DNA from: JAJPHI01 sp035541875
GTDB taxonomy: Bacteria; Desulfobacterota; Binatia; Binatales; Binataceae
Direction of reading: 5' to 3'
NCBI GenBank assembly: GCA_035541875.1
Contig: DATKML010000057.1
Coordinates: 36,745-100,744 of the forward strand
DNA: 64,000 nt
Below, in pieces: positions 17,256 through 24,636 of the stretch (its first letter is position 1; each line of letters opens with the position of its first letter). Position numbers and translations under genes: made by a program. Below the pieces are notes generated by a model. That model saw only the letters and a program-made list of their open reading frames with translations, made no database searches and was not told where the DNA came from.

Positions 17256-18394
17256 GCTAGTTCCTCAAGCAAGACAAAGTTGTCGCGATGAATAATCTCG
17301 TCGGCCACCTTGTAGCCGAGCACCCGTGCGATTTCCGCCGAGCGACATCCGATTACGCGTGACACATCGGAGGAAGGATAATTCACCAGACCGCGGCCAA
17401 ATTCCACTCCCGCCTGATCGAGCAGGCTGACGCAATCGCCGCTGCTGAACTCGCCGCGCACCTCTCGGATACCTGAGGCGAGCAGGCTGCGTCCTTTGCG
17501 CCGTAGTGCTTCTGCTGCGCCGTCATCCACGGCGAGCGCTCCCGAAGGACGAATGGCGAAGGCGATAAGTTGCTTGCGACGTTTGAGCCGCGTGCTCGAC
17601 GGCAGGATCAGCGTGCCGATTTCGCGCGTGGGATCGAGCGCGATATTCAGCGTTTCGGGGTCACGACCCGGCGCGATAATCGCGCTGATACCGGCGCGCG
17701 CGGCCTGCCGCGCGGCCTTGAGCTTGGTGGCCATCCCGCCGCTCCCGAGCGGTCCGGCACTCTCGGCGACCAACCCGCGCATCCCGGACTCGGCGTCGGT
17801 AATCAGTGGAATCAGATGGGCATCGGGGCGTTTACGCGGATCACCGGTAAGGACCCCCGGCACATCGCTCAGGATAATCAGCAGCTGTGCCTGCACCATC
17901 GCAGCGACCTGCGACGACAGCACGTCATTGTCGCCCATCCGAATCTCTTCAACGGCGACGGTATCGTTCTCGTTGATAACCGGAATTACGCCCGCCGTCA
18001 GCAGCGCCTGAATCGTATGGATCGCGTTGTCGCGGCGCTTCTTTTCCGCGAGGTCATGATGAGTCAGCAGGAGCTGTGCGACGGTTCGTCCGCGCGAATC
18101 GAAAGCCTTGGCCCATTGGCGCATCAGCTCAATCTGTCCGGTGGCCGCGGCGGCCTGCCGCTCGCCCATTGAGGCGCCGAGATTGCGCAGGCGCGCACGC
18201 CCTGCGGCAATCGCACCGGAAGTCACCAGTACGACTTCGCGACCGTTCCGAATAATCGCGTCGATTTGCGCAGCGAGCTGATCGATCGTCTCCAGCCGCA
18301 GGCCATTCAAGTCCGACAGCACGGCGCTGCCGACCTTGACCACCAGCCGCCGCACTCGTTCGATCAATGCGGCCTTGTAATCTACCTGGGGCAT
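17252..18394 (-). CDS. proB: glutamate 5-kinase
   Basis: First step of proline synthesis: ATP-dependent phosphorylation of glutamate. It has 380 residues with an N-terminal amino acid kinase domain (VVKVGSAVLS, VLVTSGAIAAGR, VIPVINENDTVA, FGDNDVLS-like MGDNDVLSS) and a C-terminal PUA domain (about residues 285-365), as in proline-feedback-regulated enzymes. It overlaps obgE by 13 nt and proA by 4 nt. Confidence 0.98.
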   Translation of the reverse strand: MPQVDYKAALIERVRRLVVKVGSAVLSDLNGLRLETIDQLAAQIDAIIRNGREVVLVTSGAIAAGRARLRNLGASMGERQAAAATGQIELMRQWAKAFDSRGRTVAQLLLTHHDLAEKKRRDNAIHTIQALLTAGVIPVINENDTVAVEEIRMGDNDVLSSQVAAMVQAQLLIILSDVPGVLTGDPRKRPDAHLIPLITDAESGMRGLVAESAGPLGSGGMATKLKAARQAARAGISAIIAPGRDPETLNIALDPTREIGTLILPSSTRLKRRKQLIAFAIRPSGALAVDDGAAEALRRKGRSLLASGIREVRGEFSSGDCVSLLDQAGVEFGRGLVNYPSSDVSRVIGCRSAEIARVLGYKVADEIIHRDNFVLLEELA

Positions 18395-19404
18395 TCAGCG
18401 GATTCCGTTTCCGTAGGAATATTTCTCAAAGCTTGGGCGATAGCGCTGACCAGGGGATCGAGCCCCTGATGAGCCTCGGCCGAAATCACGAACGCTTCGA
18501 GCCCGGTGCTCGATTCCATCTGGCGGGCTACGTTAGCTGCTTCATCAGGGTCGGCGAGGTCGACTTTGTTTAGCGCGATTAGGGCAGGGCGCATCACGAT
18601 TTCGGGATCGAAGGCTTCCATCTCGCGCCGCACGGTGACGAAGTCCTTTTCGGGTTCGCTGGTCAGGTCCAGTACATAGACCAGCGCGCGAGTCCGCTTC
18701 AGATGGCGCAAAAAGCGGATACCAAGGCCGTGCCCGAGATGAGCCCCCTCGATCAATCCGGGGATATCGGCAACGTTGAACGATTCCTCGAGGCTCACCT
18801 GCACGTGGCCCAGATTCGGGGTCAGCGTGGTGAAAGGGTAGGGCGCTATCTTGGGTCGCGCCGCGCTCAACGCCGCGAGCAGTGTCGATTTGCCCGCGTT
18901 CGGCAATCCGACCAGTCCGACTTCCGCGACCAGCCGCAGTTCGAGCTTGACCCACATCGCCTCGCCTTTGGTTCCGGGCGTCGCAATACGCGGAGCCCGT
19001 CGCGTCGAGGAGACAAAGTGCATGTTGCCGAGGCCGCCGGTACCGCCCTGAGCAATCGTGGCGCGATCGCCAGGCACCACGAGGTCGGCGAGTACCTTGC
19101 CTGATTCTTCGTCGGTCACGATCGTGCCGGGCGGGACGCGAACGATCAGGTCGTCTCCCTGATGACCATACTGCTGCTTGCCACGGCCGGGTTCACCATC
19201 GCGCGCAACGAGTCGCGGCTTGTATTTGAAATCGAGCAGGGTCGAGAGGCCTTCATCGACTTCGAAGATTACACTCCCGCCGCGACCACCGTCGCCCCCC
19301 GCGGGTCCGCCTAAGGGACGGTACTTCTCGCGCAAAAAGGCGATCGCGCCGTCACCTCCCTTGCCGGCGTGCACATAAACCCGCGTCTCGTCGATAAACC
19401 GCAT
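18382..19404 (-). CDS. obgE: Obg family GTPase
   Basis: Essential ribosome-associated GTPase, 340 residues. The glycine-rich N-terminal Obg domain (residues 1-158) contains the typical LGGPAGGDGGRGGSV loop. The G domain has G1 GLPNAGKST (166-174), G3 DIPGLIEGA near 213, and G4 NKVDL. The variable C-terminal domain is short. It heads the obgE-proB-proA-nadD-rsfS operon. rplU and rpmA, which normally precede obgE, lie about 3.7 kb upstream instead, and a decayed copy of its first 15 codons is present at 19770-19814. Confidence 0.98.
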   Translation of the reverse strand: MRFIDETRVYVHAGKGGDGAIAFLREKYRPLGGPAGGDGGRGGSVIFEVDEGLSTLLDFKYKPRLVARDGEPGRGKQQYGHQGDDLIVRVPPGTIVTDEESGKVLADLVVPGDRATIAQGGTGGLGNMHFVSSTRRAPRIATPGTKGEAMWVKLELRLVAEVGLVGLPNAGKSTLLAALSAARPKIAPYPFTTLTPNLGHVQVSLEESFNVADIPGLIEGAHLGHGLGIRFLRHLKRTRALVYVLDLTSEPEKDFVTVRREMEAFDPEIVMRPALIALNKVDLADPDEAANVARQMESSTGLEAFVISAEAHQGLDPLVSAIAQALRNIPTETESAECPR

Positions 19405-19463
19405 CGCGCAAGGATTATAGCAGGCAGGACCCCGCTAACGCTCGATAACACTCAAGGTCGAGG

Positions 19464-19715
19464 TCAAACGGTCTCTACGGCTTCTCGCATGCGATTGTCG
19501 ACCGTCAGTAGCTCCAGATCTCCGATTTCGCCTCGCTCCGCCAATGCGTCGAAAATTTCATCAAGGGAGTCAGCTTCCCCGAGCCGCCGACGGGTGGGAC
19601 GAAACTCAGCGACCACCTCATCACGGTCAGTCACGAATACGGTTTCGCCGCTCCGAACGATTCGGAGGTACTCCGACAGCCGTGACTTGAGTTGTTTAAT
19701 TCCGACCGATTTCAC
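19464..19715 (-). CDS. orphan Phd/YefM-type antitoxin
   Basis: An 83-residue type II antitoxin-like protein. The N-terminus MKSVGIKQLKSRLSEYLRIVRSGE and the following TVFVTDRDEVVAEFRP are the classical Phd/YefM DNA-binding and dimerisation fold. The C-terminal 35 residues would neutralise a PIN- or RelE/Doc-type toxin, but no toxin gene follows: only 59 nt separate the stop from obgE on the same strand. It is either a solitary antitoxin acting as a repressor or a remnant. Being upstream of obgE, it could affect transcription of that operon. Confidence 0.85.
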   Translation of the reverse strand: MKSVGIKQLKSRLSEYLRIVRSGETVFVTDRDEVVAEFRPTRRRLGEADSLDEIFDALAERGEIGDLELLTVDNRMREAVETV

Positions 19716-19769
19716 GATTACATGCTAGGCACTGGTGGTCACCATTAGCGACTACTGTCTTCTTGGTGT

Positions 19770-19814
19770 GCACAAACCGCGTCTCGTTGATAAAGCGTAT
19801 GGCGGAATGATTAT
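19770..19814 (-). repeat. decayed duplicate of the obgE 5' end
   Basis: By manual alignment, 38 of 45 bases match the obgE start region at 19371-19418, with one 3-nt gap. Read on the minus strand it encodes IRFINETR-FVHT, corresponding to MRFIDETRVYVHA of ObgE, but with ATA in place of ATG and no continuing similarity. The two copies flank the phd gene at a distance of 396 nt. Confidence 0.8.
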
Positions 19815-19821
19815 CGACTAA

Positions 19822-20853
19822 TCAGAGGCACAACTCCGCGAGAGTCCTAAGCGCCTCGGGTTGGTTCGTGCCGATTAGCATCGTCGTCACCGCCGACGAC
19901 TTCCAGCGCGCGAGCTGGTCGCGGATATGCTCCTTCGGGCCGACCAGCGCGACCGCATCGACCAGTTCGTTCGGCACTGCCGCCTGCGCCTCGTTCTTCT
20001 TGCCCGACAGGTAAAGATCCTGCAGTTGCGTCGCGAGGTCTTCGTAACCGAAGTTGCGCACGTAGCTGTTGTAGAAATTCTTGTTCCGCGCGCCCATCCC
20101 GCCGATATAGAGCGCCAGACTGGCCTTCACCGGTTCGCGGCACTTCTCGATATCGCTGCCCATCACGCAGGTAACGTAGGGCGAGAAATCAAAGTCGCTC
20201 TTGTTCTTGCTCGGGCCCGCCTTGGCGAAACCCGCATCGAGATGCGGCCGGAAGAGCTGGTCGTACCATTCGGGCGCCATCCAGACCGGCAGGATTCCGT
20301 CGGCGAGTTCCCCCGCCAGCTCGATTCCCTTGGGGCTGATCGAGGCGGTGTAGATCTTCATGTCGGGACGGCCGTGCAGGATACTCTTGAGTGGCTTGCC
20401 CAGGCCGCTGGCGCCGGGCCCACGATAAGGAATCTGATACTCCTTGCCGTCGAAACTCAGCGCCTCCTCCCGTTTCAGAATCTTGCGAATAATCTGGATA
20501 TATTCGCGATAGCGCTGCAGCGGCTTGCCGTAGGGCACGCCATGCCATCCCTCGATTACCTGCGGATTCGACGGTCCGATTCCGATTAGAAAGCGGCCAT
20601 TGGTCAGTCCGTCGAGAGTCATCGCGGTCATCGCAGTCATCGCAGGAGTCCGCGCCTGCATCTGCATGATTCCTGCGCCGAGCTTGATCTTCGAGGTGCG
20701 CGCGCCAACGAAGGCAAGAAAGGTCACGACGTCCGAGCCCCATGCCTCGCCCGTCCAGACTGAGTCGTACCCGAGGCGCTCGGCTTCGAGGATAACTTCC
20801 ATCGTTTTGTTCATTTGAGGGCCGGAGTAGCCCGATACGATTCCTAGACGCAT
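19822..20853 (-). CDS. LLM class F420-dependent oxidoreductase
   Basis: Luciferase-like TIM-barrel oxidoreductase of 343 residues. The start is set at ATG 20853, where MRLGIVSGYSG is the usual beginning and AAAGGTAAG lies upstream; the longer frame to 20940 adds 29 atypical residues. Motifs include LEAERLGYDSVWTGEAWGSDV, IKLGAGIMQMQARTP and LDGLTNGRFLIGIGPS. The family binds F420 or FMN and oxidises or reduces small organic substrates; the substrate is unknown. It reads leftward into the obgE duplicate and the phd gene. Confidence 0.92.
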   Translation of the reverse strand: MRLGIVSGYSGPQMNKTMEVILEAERLGYDSVWTGEAWGSDVVTFLAFVGARTSKIKLGAGIMQMQARTPAMTAMTAMTLDGLTNGRFLIGIGPSNPQVIEGWHGVPYGKPLQRYREYIQIIRKILKREEALSFDGKEYQIPYRGPGASGLGKPLKSILHGRPDMKIYTASISPKGIELAGELADGILPVWMAPEWYDQLFRPHLDAGFAKAGPSKNKSDFDFSPYVTCVMGSDIEKCREPVKASLALYIGGMGARNKNFYNSYVRNFGYEDLATQLQDLYLSGKKNEAQAAVPNELVDAVALVGPKEHIRDQLARWKSSAVTTMLIGTNQPEALRTLAELCL

Positions 20854-20963
20854 GTTCTTACCTTTCTTTATGCCTCGCTCCGCAGAAGTTTGAACTTGGC
20901 CGCAGCTCGCAGATTCGCTCGCCCCTTGTACGGCAGGCACCGCGCCTCCGGCGCGGTCTCAAT

Positions 20964-21698
20964 CTAATGTTGGGGGCGAAACTGGACGCCGATCACGTCA
21001 CTCCCGGCGCTTCCCGCGCGCAGCGTAATCGGCCGATCCTCACGGCCGACATAAATCGTGGACCATCGCGGATACTCCTGTTCGGCGTATACGAAGGTTC
21101 CACTCAGCGGGATATAGAATTGGCCGCCGCTGTTGGCAGCCGACGGCGTTTCGAAGCTGGCACCCGGCGGCAGTTGCCATCGGCGGGCCCAGATATCGCC
21201 ATCTTCGATCAGAGTCGTTGCGGCAAACTCTGATGGCGCCGTATCGAGCACATCGATTTGGTGGAAGTGAACTCTGTGAGTTTTCTTCCGCAGCTCCTGG
21301 CGGATACGCGCGACGTCCTTCGGCATTTCGTACGTTTCGATATTCGGCCTCGGCCACAGCGCTAGGAGCGAGAAGCCTTCCGGCTCGACCTCGATAGGTC
21401 CGTACGGCACCCATTCGTCGGTGTACTGGATCACCACCGGCGCGACGGGTTTGCGCGTCAGTCGTGCGTTACCTTCGAGATAGATCTGCCACTGATCCAC
21501 CGGATGAGCATGGGTGAGCGCGATACCGGGGCCGTAGTCCGCGAAGAGGGCCTGGCCGCAGCGCTGATGCTCCGGTACGCCATCGTCGCGAAAATCACCC
21601 ACGAGGTTGGTAATATGCGTCTCAAGATATACTGCGGGGTATTCGGGCAGCAGATACCGCCCCTTCTTTGCTTCGGTAAAGTTCGCGGCGACGACCAT
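20964..21698 (-). CDS. cupin-like hypothetical protein
   Basis: A 244-residue protein that looks like a bicupin. The N-terminal half has HAHPVDQWQIYLEGNARL, a cupin-type metal-binding strand pair. The C-terminal half has LPPGASFETP and YIPLSGTFVYAEQEYPRW, a second barrel. No named family is recognised. It lies upstream of and in line with the LLM oxidoreductase, 110 nt apart, and diverges from a second LLM gene, so all three may act on the same type of substrate. Confidence 0.65.
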   Translation of the reverse strand: MVVAANFTEAKKGRYLLPEYPAVYLETHITNLVGDFRDDGVPEHQRCGQALFADYGPGIALTHAHPVDQWQIYLEGNARLTRKPVAPVVIQYTDEWVPYGPIEVEPEGFSLLALWPRPNIETYEMPKDVARIRQELRKKTHRVHFHQIDVLDTAPSEFAATTLIEDGDIWARRWQLPPGASFETPSAANSGGQFYIPLSGTFVYAEQEYPRWSTIYVGREDRPITLRAGSAGSDVIGVQFRPQH

Positions 21699-21824
21699 GA
21701 ATCAGCCTCCCTGGCTCGCTTGGCCGGAATGAATTCTCGACAAACCGGCAACTTTGAATTACGACCGAGCATAGCAATCGGGGGAAATCCGCGTCCAACC
21801 CCGACGCGACGGAGGTTAGTCACG

Positions 21825-22994
21825 ATGAAGTTCATCCTGCATCTTACCCCGGCGGTTCCCGCCTCACCGATCGAGCGCGAGCGTCTGCGTCCGATCGCTC
21901 ATCGGACCGACAAGACCCAGCAGATGATCGACGAGATGGTCGAGCTGGCGCAGCTTGGCGAGGAACTCGGCTTTCATGCCGTAACCTACTCGGAGCACCA
22001 TTTTTATACCGAAGGTTTAGAGGCTGGTTCGACGCCGACGCCCCACCTGATGAATCTGCTGCACCATACCAAGCGCATCAAGGTCGGACCCGTGGGTTTT
22101 GTGCTCCCGACCTGGGATCCGATTCGGTTGGCGCTCGACGTCGCCTGGGCCGATCAAATGAGCCGCGGGCGCGTGCTCGTCGGACTCGCACGCGGCGTCT
22201 TCCCACGATGGGTTAACGTGCTTGGCCAGCATTATGGCGTCGAGCCGGGAGCCGTTGGGCCGCAAGCCGAGCAGCATAATCGCGAAGTTTTTCAGGAACT
22301 CTTCAAGGTAATGAAGGCATCGTGGGCCGACGAGCCCTTCTCTTTTAACGGCAAGTATTACAAGGTGCCGGTGCCGTTCGAGGGCAGCGAATGGCTGCCG
22401 CACGAAGCGACGACCCGCTACGGCGCCGACGGCGAACTCGACGCGCAGCATCGCCTGCGCAAAATCTCACCGGTGCCGAAGCCCTATCAGAAACCGCATC
22501 CGGATCTGTTCATGGCGCTGACGACTTCCGAAGAGACTATCCGATGGTCCGCGCGTGAAGGCGTGGTGCCACTAATATTTCTGCCGTTCCCGGATATGGC
22601 GATTAAAGGGGCGCAGTTCTATACCGACGAGGCCAACAAAGCCGGCCGGGGACTGCGGTTAGGACAGAATATCGGGATGGCGCGACTCGTCTATCTCGGC
22701 GAGAACCGCGAAGAGGCGCGGGCGCGAGCGCAAAACGGCGCGATTTTTCTCTTCCGTCAGTTCCACGCGAAATTTATTAAGGAAATTCCGCAGACGATCG
22801 AGCCCTTTATCGACGCGGGCTTGGCCTTCACAGGGACGGTCGACGATGTGCGCCAGCAGATGCTGGACGTGCAGGAGCGTATCAATCCGGAGTACTTCAT
22901 GGTGCTGTGTGACCAGGGCTTCATGCCATTGCATGAGGTCAAAAAGCAGATTGAAATGTTCGGGACGAAGATTATGCCCGAGTTCATGGGGTGA
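21825..22994 (+). CDS. LLM class flavin/F420-dependent oxidoreductase
   Basis: Luciferase-like monooxygenase family protein, 389 residues. The ATG at 21825 has GGAGG (21811-21815) at 9-nt spacing. Motifs: MVELAQLGEELGFHAVTYSEHHF, IKVGPVGFVLPTWDPIRLA, and DQMSRGRVLVGLARGVFP. The presence of EHHF near residue 60 resembles bacterial-luciferase-like alkanal or hydrocarbon monooxygenases more than the leftward LLM protein. It would need reduced flavin; flavin reductases are encoded at 7790 and 8407. The gene ends before a bidirectional-looking hairpin. Confidence 0.92.
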   Translation: MKFILHLTPAVPASPIERERLRPIAHRTDKTQQMIDEMVELAQLGEELGFHAVTYSEHHFYTEGLEAGSTPTPHLMNLLHHTKRIKVGPVGFVLPTWDPIRLALDVAWADQMSRGRVLVGLARGVFPRWVNVLGQHYGVEPGAVGPQAEQHNREVFQELFKVMKASWADEPFSFNGKYYKVPVPFEGSEWLPHEATTRYGADGELDAQHRLRKISPVPKPYQKPHPDLFMALTTSEETIRWSAREGVVPLIFLPFPDMAIKGAQFYTDEANKAGRGLRLGQNIGMARLVYLGENREEARARAQNGAIFLFRQFHAKFIKEIPQTIEPFIDAGLAFTGTVDDVRQQMLDVQERINPEYFMVLCDQGFMPLHEVKKQIEMFGTKIMPEFMG

Positions 22995-23061
22995 GGATTT
23001 GAGATGCTCTCACCCGCTGCGAGCGACGCTCCCAGCGACCTCTCCCTGGGCAAGGAGAGGT

Positions 23062-23098
23062 AAACAAAAAAGCCCGATGGATTGCTCCATCGGGCTTT
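23062..23098 (-). terminator. Rho-independent terminator of rplU-rpmA
   Basis: On the minus strand AAAGCCCGATGG (complement of 23098-23087) pairs with CCATCGGGCTTT (complement of 23080-23069) around a 6-nt loop, followed by TTTTTTGTTT. It begins 24 nt after the rpmA stop codon. On the plus strand the U-tract is poor, so it is mainly a leftward terminator. Confidence 0.9.
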
Positions 23099-23121
23099 GC
23101 ATTTACTCGATTACCTGATGC

Positions 23122-23406
23122 TTAGCAGCCAGCGGCGGCTGCCGCATCGCTGGGGAGCGGGTCGACGCTCACGCGGCGCTTGTCACCGCGATAGTTCTCG
23201 TACTTCGTGACGCCATCGATCAGTGCGTAGATCGTGTAATCGCGACCCAGACCGACGTTACGCCCGGGATGGATCCGCGTGCCGAGCTGCCGGACCAGAA
23301 TGTTACCCGCTTTTACGGTCTGACCCGCGTACACCTTGATGCCGCGGCGCTGTCCCGGCGAATCGCGCCCATTGCGTGTGGAGCCCTGACCTTTTTTATG
23401 CGCCAT
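23122..23406 (-). CDS. rpmA: 50S ribosomal protein L27
   Basis: bL27, near the peptidyl-transferase centre. It has 94 residues and begins MAHKKGQGSTRNGRDSPGQRRG, the canonical N-terminal tail, followed by QRGTRIHPG-like QLGTRIHPGRNVGLGRDYTIYAL. The C-terminus ends in an Ala-rich extension with a final Cys. It overlaps rplU by 11 nt. A strong terminator follows directly, so obgE is not in this transcript. Confidence 0.98.
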   Translation of the reverse strand: MAHKKGQGSTRNGRDSPGQRRGIKVYAGQTVKAGNILVRQLGTRIHPGRNVGLGRDYTIYALIDGVTKYENYRGDKRRVSVDPLPSDAAAAAGC

Positions 23407-23713
23407 GGCTGATACCCTCGATCTTCAACACGGTCAGTTCCTGACGATGACCGTTCTTGCGGCGATAATTCTTGCGCCGCTTTTTCTTGAATACGATTAC
23501 CTTGTTACCGCGCGGCTGCTGCACGATCTTCGCGGTCACCGAAGCGTTGGCAACGGTCGGATTCCCGATCTTGCTCCCTTCTTCGCCACCAATCGCGAGC
23601 ACTTCGTTTAGCGCGATCTGGCTGCCAACTTCACCCTCGATACGCTCGACGGTGACCTGCTCACCTGCGCTTACGCGGTATTGCTTCCCGCCTGTCTTTA
23701 CAATTGCGAACAT
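23396..23713 (-). CDS. rplU: 50S ribosomal protein L21
   Basis: bL21, a large-subunit assembly protein of 105 residues. MFAIVKTGGKQYRVSAGEQVTVERI is the standard N-terminus, and the basic stretch FKKKRRKNYRRKNGHRQ binds 23S rRNA. It is the first gene of the rplU-rpmA pair. Confidence 0.98.
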   Translation of the reverse strand: MFAIVKTGGKQYRVSAGEQVTVERIEGEVGSQIALNEVLAIGGEEGSKIGNPTVANASVTAKIVQQPRGNKVIVFKKKRRKNYRRKNGHRQELTVLKIEGISHGA

Positions 23714-23781
23714 CGGATAAACTCGAACCCCATTACCTAACGGATGGGGTCTGCTGTGTCAATGAAGGGCAGGAGCGGTTT

Positions 23782-24315
23782 CTAGTCAATACCGAGGCGC
23801 TCTTTGCCTGCCGCCGAAATCATCTGCGGATTCCAGGGCGGATCCCACACGAGATCGACGTTGGCCTCCGTGACGCCGGGAATCGTCAGAATCTTGTGCT
23901 TCGCGTCGAGTGAGATGGTGGCCCCCATCCCGCAGCCCTGCGCCGTGAGGGTCATCTTAACGTCGACGCGATGGCTCCCCTCGTCCAGCGAAGTGAGCTC
24001 CATACCGTAGACCAATCCGAGGTCGACGATATTGACCGGAATCTCCGGGTCGAAGCAGGACTTAAGCTGCTCCCATACCATTGCTTCGAGGTCACCCGAA
24101 GGCAGCGCCGAGGGTGCATCTTCGAGGGTTTTGCCAATCGCATCAGCATCCTTGGCGCTAATCCGAAACAGGCCGCCATGCGCGGGAACCTGCAAAGTAT
24201 AGGTGCCGCCCAAGGCCTGGGTGATAAAAACTTCAACGCCCTTTTCGAGCGTGACGGAGTTGCCGGCCGGAATCTGCACGGCAACGCAATCGCGAGATAA
24301 CTCAGCGCGTTCCAT
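23782..24315 (-). CDS. sufT: Fe-S cluster assembly protein SufT (MIP18/DUF59 family)
   Basis: Putative iron-sulfur cluster maturation factor, 177 residues, the usual SufT length. The C-terminal MIP18 domain has DPEIPVNIVDLGLVYG and the cysteine motif LTAQGCGMG. VWDPPWNPQMIS is diagnostic of the family. The N-terminal 70 residues form the SufT-specific beta-rich part (GTYTLQVPAHGGLFRI). It is in line with and 68 nt upstream of rplU on the minus strand, so co-transcription is possible. Confidence 0.9.
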   Translation of the reverse strand: MERAELSRDCVAVQIPAGNSVTLEKGVEVFITQALGGTYTLQVPAHGGLFRISAKDADAIGKTLEDAPSALPSGDLEAMVWEQLKSCFDPEIPVNIVDLGLVYGMELTSLDEGSHRVDVKMTLTAQGCGMGATISLDAKHKILTIPGVTEANVDLVWDPPWNPQMISAAGKERLGID

Positions 24316-24636
24316 TGGCTTTTTCCTCTGTCTGCGGAAGTTCTATTTTAGTGGGTTCACTCCATCAGTTCCAGCGTTCTGAACCAGCGGAATCGGTTGA
24401 TGATCGGTTTTGGTGCAATGCGTTCAGCTTCTGTCACTCTCGCGCGCGGCTGCCGCGCGAAGGGTCCCGGATTTCGGGGGTCCTCGCGCGCCAGACAAAG
24501 CAGATACGCGGGAATGACAACCGACGCCTGCCCCCACCTTAGCGACTTTTACTGTATGATCACGTAGATTCTCGGGCGAATACGTGACGAAGGTGGAGGG
24601 GGCGGCGGAGTCTGCGACGCGCGGCCCGCGAGGATC
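24316..24636. other. intergenic region with repeat-like sequence
   Basis: This is the divergent spacer between sufT and the exonuclease/UvrC-like gene. I see no gene. The part around 24438-24520 contains phrases such as TTCTGTCACTC, GCGCGCGGCTGCCGCGCG (an inverted repeat), GGGTCCCGG and GGGAATGACA. Similar phrases recur at 40720-40805. It may be a decayed dispersed palindromic element. Promoters for both flanking genes should lie here, but none is clear by eye. Confidence 0.4.

Noticed and set aside
21504..21824. An N-terminal extension of the rightward LLM gene
   Set aside because: The frame is open to 21504, but the extra 107 residues overlap the divergent cupin-like gene. The ATG at 21825 has a clear GGAGG, and the protein beginning MKFILHLTP fits the family.
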